Positions 60,294 to 64,000 of a DNA stretch of 64,000 nt are shown here, piece after piece. Under the pieces are notes generated by a model, which worked only from the letters and a program-made list of their open reading frames with translations, was not told the origin of the DNA and ran no database searches. The stretch is taken from assembly GCF_021390435.2 (NCBI RefSeq), contig NZ_JAJVCN010000002.1, positions 1,116,001 to 1,180,000 on the forward strand, read 5' to 3'. A program made the translations under genes and the position numbers. This DNA is from Kibdelosporangium philippinense. Lineage in GTDB: Bacteria > Actinomycetota > Actinomycetes > Mycobacteriales > Pseudonocardiaceae. Positions within the stretch are counted from its first letter, which is position 1, and every line of letters starts with the position of its first letter.

Positions 60294-61955
60294 TTGCCCT
60301 CCGACGAAGACCGCCTGGTGGCGGGTCGATACCGACTGGGACAGCGCATCGGCAGCGGCGCCATGGGCGTCGTGTGGCAAGCGCAAGACGATCGGTTGCA
60401 CCGCACCGTCGCGGTCAAGCAGTTGCTGACGCAGCCCGGCCTGAGTGCCGCGCAGGCTGAGGAAGGCAGGCTGCGCTCGATGCGGGAAGGCCGGATCGCG
60501 GCCAGGCTGCAGCATCCGAACGCGATCACGGTCTACGACGTGGTCGAGGACGACGGCCAGCCGTGGCTGGTGATGGAGTACCTGCCGTCCCGCAGCCTCG
60601 CGGCCGAGCTGGACGACCGGGGCACCATCCCGCCGCAGGAAGCGGCGCGGATCGGCGCCGAGGTGGCGTCCGGCCTTGTGGCCGCGCACGCGGCCGGGAT
60701 CGTGCACCGCGACATCAAGCCCGCGAACGTGCTGCTCGGCAACGACAACTCGGTCAAGATCACCGACTTCGGCATCTCACGCGCGGTCGGCGACGTGACG
60801 GTGACCGCCACCGGAATGCTCGCCGGGACGCCCGCGTACCTCGCGCCCGAAGTTGCCAAGGGCATGGAACCGACGCCCGCGTCGGACGTGTTCTCGCTCG
60901 GCTCGACGTTGTACATCTGCGTTGAGGGGCATTCGCCCTTCGGTTTGAGTGAAAACACGCTCGCGCTGCTGCACGCGGTCGCCGCGGGCAAGATCTCCCC
61001 GCCGAGGCAAGCGGGCCCGCTCACCGCGCTGCTGATGCGTCTGCTGCGGACCGAGCCAGAAGAACGTCCGACCATGGCCGCCGCCAAGGAAGCACTGGCC
61101 GCGATCGCCGCGGGCCGTCCTGTGCAGCCTGGGCTCGTCAGCGGCAACTACGACGGTCCGACGGTCGCGCAGCGCATCCAGGCGCCGATGCCACCGCAGC
61201 CGGTGATGCAGCAACCCACGAACCACCCGGCCACGCGTATCGACGCCAACCCGCTCGCGGAGCCGCGTCGCACGCCGCCGTCGGGTTTCCAGATGGGTCC
61301 GCCGCCTCCCGGCACGCCGCCGCGTGGCAACCAGCCGCCTATCGGGCCCCCGCCGCCAAGACGCGAGCAGATGTCCGCGGAGCCAAGACAGAACAGGGAC
61401 GTTCGCAAGATCGTGCTGACGGTCCTCGCGATCATCGGCGCGGCTGCTGTCGGTGTCCTGGTCGCGAGCCTGTTCACCAGCAAAACACCGAACGCTCAGC
61501 CGAACCCGACGACGCTGCCGCCACCGCCGCCAGCGACCGTCACGCAGACCGGGCCACCGACGGTCAAGAAGTCCACGACCACGCCTCCGCCTTCGAGTTC
61601 GTCCGCGCCTCCGTCGTCATCGACGCAGGATGACGACAGCGAGCAGCTGGAGGACGCGAGCAACTTCGTCGAGGCCTACTACGACCTGTTGCCGGAAAAT
61701 CCTGAGGCGGGGTGGGCGCTGCTCACCCCGAAGGCACAGGCTTTGTCTCAGGGCAAGGACGGCTACTTCAGCTTCTACGCCGAGATGGAGGACGTCCGGA
61801 TCACTGACGTCAGCGATGACGGCAAAGGCAATGTCCGCGGCACCGTACGGTTCAAGAAGAAAGATGGCTCGGAGACGCGGGATCCCTACCGGTTCACCGT
61901 TGTCGTCGTGAACGGCAAACTGATGATCGACGATTTCAAGCTCGGCTCAACCTGA
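60294..61955 (+). CDS. Membrane Ser/Thr protein kinase 2 with extracytoplasmic sensor domain
   Basis: A 553-residue Hanks-type kinase paralogous to the preceding one: GSGAMGVVW, Lys42 in VAVKQ, VHRDIKPANVLL, DFGIS and YLAPEV. A long Pro-rich juxtamembrane segment (about 280-365) precedes the membrane helix (KIVLTVLAIIGAAAVGVLVA), then a Pro/Thr linker and a folded C-terminal domain of about 100 residues (ASNFVEAYYDLLPENPEAGW ... VVVVNGKLMIDDFKLGS). That domain matches the layout of the two upstream membrane proteins. It starts at a TTG with GGGAG upstream. It ends next to a convergent LysR gene. Confidence 0.92.
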   Translation: MPSDEDRLVAGRYRLGQRIGSGAMGVVWQAQDDRLHRTVAVKQLLTQPGLSAAQAEEGRLRSMREGRIAARLQHPNAITVYDVVEDDGQPWLVMEYLPSRSLAAELDDRGTIPPQEAARIGAEVASGLVAAHAAGIVHRDIKPANVLLGNDNSVKITDFGISRAVGDVTVTATGMLAGTPAYLAPEVAKGMEPTPASDVFSLGSTLYICVEGHSPFGLSENTLALLHAVAAGKISPPRQAGPLTALLMRLLRTEPEERPTMAAAKEALAAIAAGRPVQPGLVSGNYDGPTVAQRIQAPMPPQPVMQQPTNHPATRIDANPLAEPRRTPPSGFQMGPPPPGTPPRGNQPPIGPPPPRREQMSAEPRQNRDVRKIVLTVLAIIGAAAVGVLVASLFTSKTPNAQPNPTTLPPPPPATVTQTGPPTVKKSTTTPPPSSSSAPPSSSTQDDDSEQLEDASNFVEAYYDLLPENPEAGWALLTPKAQALSQGKDGYFSFYAEMEDVRITDVSDDGKGNVRGTVRFKKKDGSETRDPYRFTVVVVNGKLMIDDFKLGST

Positions 61956-62861
61956 TCAGCTCTTGATGCGGGCCGCGACCTCATGCAAGGCCGCGAGAAA
62001 CGCTTGTACCGCAGCATCTTCCGCGCCCGTCTCACGGATCGCGGCGTAGATCTCCCTTGTCGGTTCCGGCCGACGGACCCGCTTGGCGACGACACCCGAA
62101 TGCGTGGTGTCCAAGCCGAGCTTGGGAATCAACGCGACCCCAAGGCCCGCGGCCACAAAGCCTTGTGAGGTCGCGTAATCCTCCGACTCCACGGTGATGT
62201 TCGGGGTGAAACCCGCCGCGGCGCAAGCGTTCAGCATCAGGTCGGAACACGGCCCCGGCATGATTTCCGTGCTCACCCACGGTTCCTCAGCCAGATCCGC
62301 AAGGTCGACAAACCGCTTGTTCGCAAGGCGATGGCCGCGCGGCAGGACGGCACACAGCGGGTCGTGCATCAGGTGGATCAGCTGCACGCCACGCCGAGGC
62401 GGGTTCATCCGGGGGAAAACCACGATCGCCACGTCCGCCCGGCCTTCCTCGACCTCGGGCAGCGGGTCCTCCGGGTCGATCAGCTTGAGGTCGATCTGCA
62501 CGCCGGGATGGTGTTTACGCAGCTGGGCCATGGCAGGCGGGACGAGCGCGACGCCCGCGGTGGAGAAGTACCTGATCGACAGCTGCCCGGTCTTGCCTTC
62601 TTTGAGGTCACGCAGCGCGCATTCGGCGTCGGACAGGTTCTTGCTGATGATCGCCGCGTGCTCGGTCAGCAGACGGCCTGCCGCGGTCGCCCGCACGCCA
62701 CGCCCGACGCGTTCGAGCAGGGCCACACCGGCTTCCTTCTCCAGCACGGCCAGCTGCTGGCTGATCGCGGACGGCGTGTAGCCGAGGTTTCCTGCGGCAG
62801 AAGTGACGGATCCGCTGGTCACGACCGCCCTGAGCAACTGCATCCGGCGTACGTCGAGCAT
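61956..62861 (-). CDS. LysR-family transcriptional regulator
   Basis: A 301-residue LTTR. The N-terminal winged HTH is MQLLRAVVTSGSVTSAAGNL followed by GYTPSAISQQLAVLEKEAGVALL; the rest is a two-lobed periplasmic-binding-like effector domain. It is divergent from the EamA transporter across 105 bp, the usual arrangement for a regulator and its target. CAGC-N10-GGCTG (62874-62892) resembles a T-N11-A LysR site. The inducer is unknown. Confidence 0.9.
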   Translation of the reverse strand: MLDVRRMQLLRAVVTSGSVTSAAGNLGYTPSAISQQLAVLEKEAGVALLERVGRGVRATAAGRLLTEHAAIISKNLSDAECALRDLKEGKTGQLSIRYFSTAGVALVPPAMAQLRKHHPGVQIDLKLIDPEDPLPEVEEGRADVAIVVFPRMNPPRRGVQLIHLMHDPLCAVLPRGHRLANKRFVDLADLAEEPWVSTEIMPGPCSDLMLNACAAAGFTPNITVESEDYATSQGFVAAGLGVALIPKLGLDTTHSGVVAKRVRRPEPTREIYAAIRETGAEDAAVQAFLAALHEVAARIKS

Positions 62862-62966
62862 GCGTCAACCATACAGCTTTGCTTAATGGCTGATGCACAT
62901 ATATTCACTTGTCCTGCCAAGTTAGCGAGGGCATCGTTGACGCGGGGTCGACGATGGGAGTGCGTG

Positions 62967-63914
62967 GTGGGCAGCAAGGGCACACTGGTCCGGATGGGCA
63001 TTTTGGCTCTGCTGTGGGGATCGAGCTTCCTCTGGATCAAGTTCGCGCTGCAGGCCATGTCGCCGGGCCAGATCGCGATCGGCCGGATCCTGCTCGGCGC
63101 GGCCGTGCTGGTGGTGCTCTGCTACTCGGGCCGCCAGCGGCTGCCCAAGGACCGGAAAATCTGGGCGCACCTGGTGTTTGCCGCGTTCTTCGGCAACGCG
63201 CTGCCGTTCTTCCTCTTCGGTTTCGGTGAGGAGACAGTCGATTCCGGCATCGCCGGTGTGCTCAACGCCACAACCCCGTTGTGGGCCTTGCTGATCGGCG
63301 TGTTGATCCGTCAGGAACGCAAGCTGTTCTCGCTGCGCATGCTCGGCATGGTCGTCGGATTCGCCGGTACTTTGCTGATCTTCGCGCCGTGGCAGGCAGG
63401 CGGCCTGACCAGCTGGGGCGCGCTCGCGATCCTCGGTGCCGCGGCGAGTTACGCCGTCAGCTACACGTACATCGGCCTGAAGCTGTCCGGCAAGGGCACG
63501 GCCCCGATCGCTTTGTCGGCCGCCCAGCTGGTCACCGCGTCCGGACTGAGCATGTTGCTGCTGCCGATCGACGGTTTCGAGCCGATCACCTTGAGCCCGC
63601 TTGGCGTGATCGCCGTCGTGATCCTCGGTGTCTTCGGCACCGGTTTCGCGTTCGCCCTGAACTACCGGCTGATCGCCGACGAGGGCGCGGTTGCCGCGAC
63701 TGCTGTCGGCTACCTGCTACCTGTGGTTTCCGTGCTGCTTGGCGCGGTTGTCCTTGGCGAGCCGGTGACTGCGCGCGTGGTCGTCGGCATGGTCGTGGTC
63801 CTGCTGGGGGTGGGCATGACCCGCTGGCAGCCGAAGGCAGTGGCGTCGCCGGAACTCGTGGTTCCGGCGACGCCTCAGTCAGCGGTTGCGACGCCTGAGC
63901 GAGCTGCCCAGTAG
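62967..63914 (+). CDS. EamA-family (DMT) metabolite exporter
   Basis: A 315-residue protein with ten hydrophobic helices in two EamA repeats; repeat 1 opens LALLWGSSFLWIKFALQAMS and repeat 2 ALAILGAAASYAVSYTYIGL. GGGAG lies just before the GTG (62964 or 62967). Members export amino acids or other metabolites. It is probably controlled by the divergent LysR protein. The end overlaps a leftward gene by 36 bp. Confidence 0.88.
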   Translation: MGSKGTLVRMGILALLWGSSFLWIKFALQAMSPGQIAIGRILLGAAVLVVLCYSGRQRLPKDRKIWAHLVFAAFFGNALPFFLFGFGEETVDSGIAGVLNATTPLWALLIGVLIRQERKLFSLRMLGMVVGFAGTLLIFAPWQAGGLTSWGALAILGAAASYAVSYTYIGLKLSGKGTAPIALSAAQLVTASGLSMLLLPIDGFEPITLSPLGVIAVVILGVFGTGFAFALNYRLIADEGAVAATAVGYLLPVVSVLLGAVVLGEPVTARVVVGMVVVLLGVGMTRWQPKAVASPELVVPATPQSAVATPERAAQ

Positions 63915-64000
63915 CAGCACGCCAACCAGGACCGCGCCACCGGCGAGCAGCCAGCGCGGGTCGAAGGACGGCAGCCAGGACGCGCCATCGGTGAGCACGT
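63879..64000 (-). CDS. C-terminal end of a membrane protein, truncated by the window edge
   Basis: The last about 40 codons read leftward: ...VLTDGASWLPSFDPRWLLAG, then a hydrophobic helix GAVLVGVLLLGSSLRRRNR and a stop. One membrane helix with a basic cytosolic end is visible. The start lies beyond the window, so no product name is possible. Confidence 0.6.
   Translation of the reverse strand, partial: VLTDGASWLPSFDPRWLLAGGAVLVGVLLLGSSLRRRNR

Overview
The window is high-GC DNA with GC-rich third codon positions, many GTG starts and dense 4-base gene overlaps. It carries a block with the same gene content as Mycobacterium tuberculosis Rv0948c-Rv0957 (chorismate mutase, uvrD1, M23 peptidase, sucCD, DUF5336 protein, perM, purN, purH). 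This points to an actinomycete, most likely a Pseudonocardiaceae member (Amycolatopsis/Kibdelosporangium-like). The genus is an inference from gene style only.

Layout. 1-3.7 kb: partial methyltransferase, two tandem Cys-rich secreted peptides, a three-gene operon headed by a ribbon-helix-helix-like protein, an orphan XRE protein and small housekeeping genes. 3.7-9 kb: inositol-phosphatase family protein, a two-component system and two tandem P450s. 9-14.1 kb: mdh, VanZ-like protein, then an overlapping operon MFS-DMT-folD-DUF3017. 14.2-18 kb: a multidomain protein ending in a TNT-type NAD+-glycohydrolase toxin domain, a universal stress protein and a retron-type reverse transcriptase. 18-30 kb: a dispersed mutagenesis set (dnaE2, imuB, imuA) with LexA boxes, interleaved with a two-domain YcaO protein preceded by an untracked 40-residue peptide gene, a MerR regulator, a possible SOS-induced mini-ORF and a repeat-rich non-coding stretch. 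30-39 kb: GntR-MFS-DUF1445 locus, an IS110-family element, a secreted phytase-like protein and a frameshifted subtilisin-like protease. 39-55.6 kb: the conserved purH-purN-perM ... chorismate mutase block. 55.6-64 kb: tandem repeats, a four-gene cluster of two Ser/Thr kinases and two single-pass membrane proteins, a LysR/EamA pair and a truncated membrane gene.

Themes. Four copies of a REP-like palindrome (arms of about 22 bp, CTCGTGAGTGGTTAGCCG...) sit within about 20 bp of stop codons and act plausibly as bidirectional terminators. The IS110 element is inserted precisely inside one of them, and its left non-coding end contains a short match to the target, as expected of a bridge-RNA guide. 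LexA-type boxes (TCGAAC-N4-GTTCGA) mark imuA, imuB and the mini-ORF. The imuB box overlaps a -35/-10 pair placed so that transcription would begin at the ATG.

Best candidates for something undescribed: (1) the double-YcaO protein with its 40-residue putative precursor; (2) the retron-type reverse transcriptase beside dnaE2; (3) the TNT protein with a YezG/DUF600-like N-terminus; (4) the kinase cluster sharing an extracytoplasmic domain with its neighbours; (5) the REP-like palindrome/IS110 relationship. No database search was possible; all family names are from motif reading.
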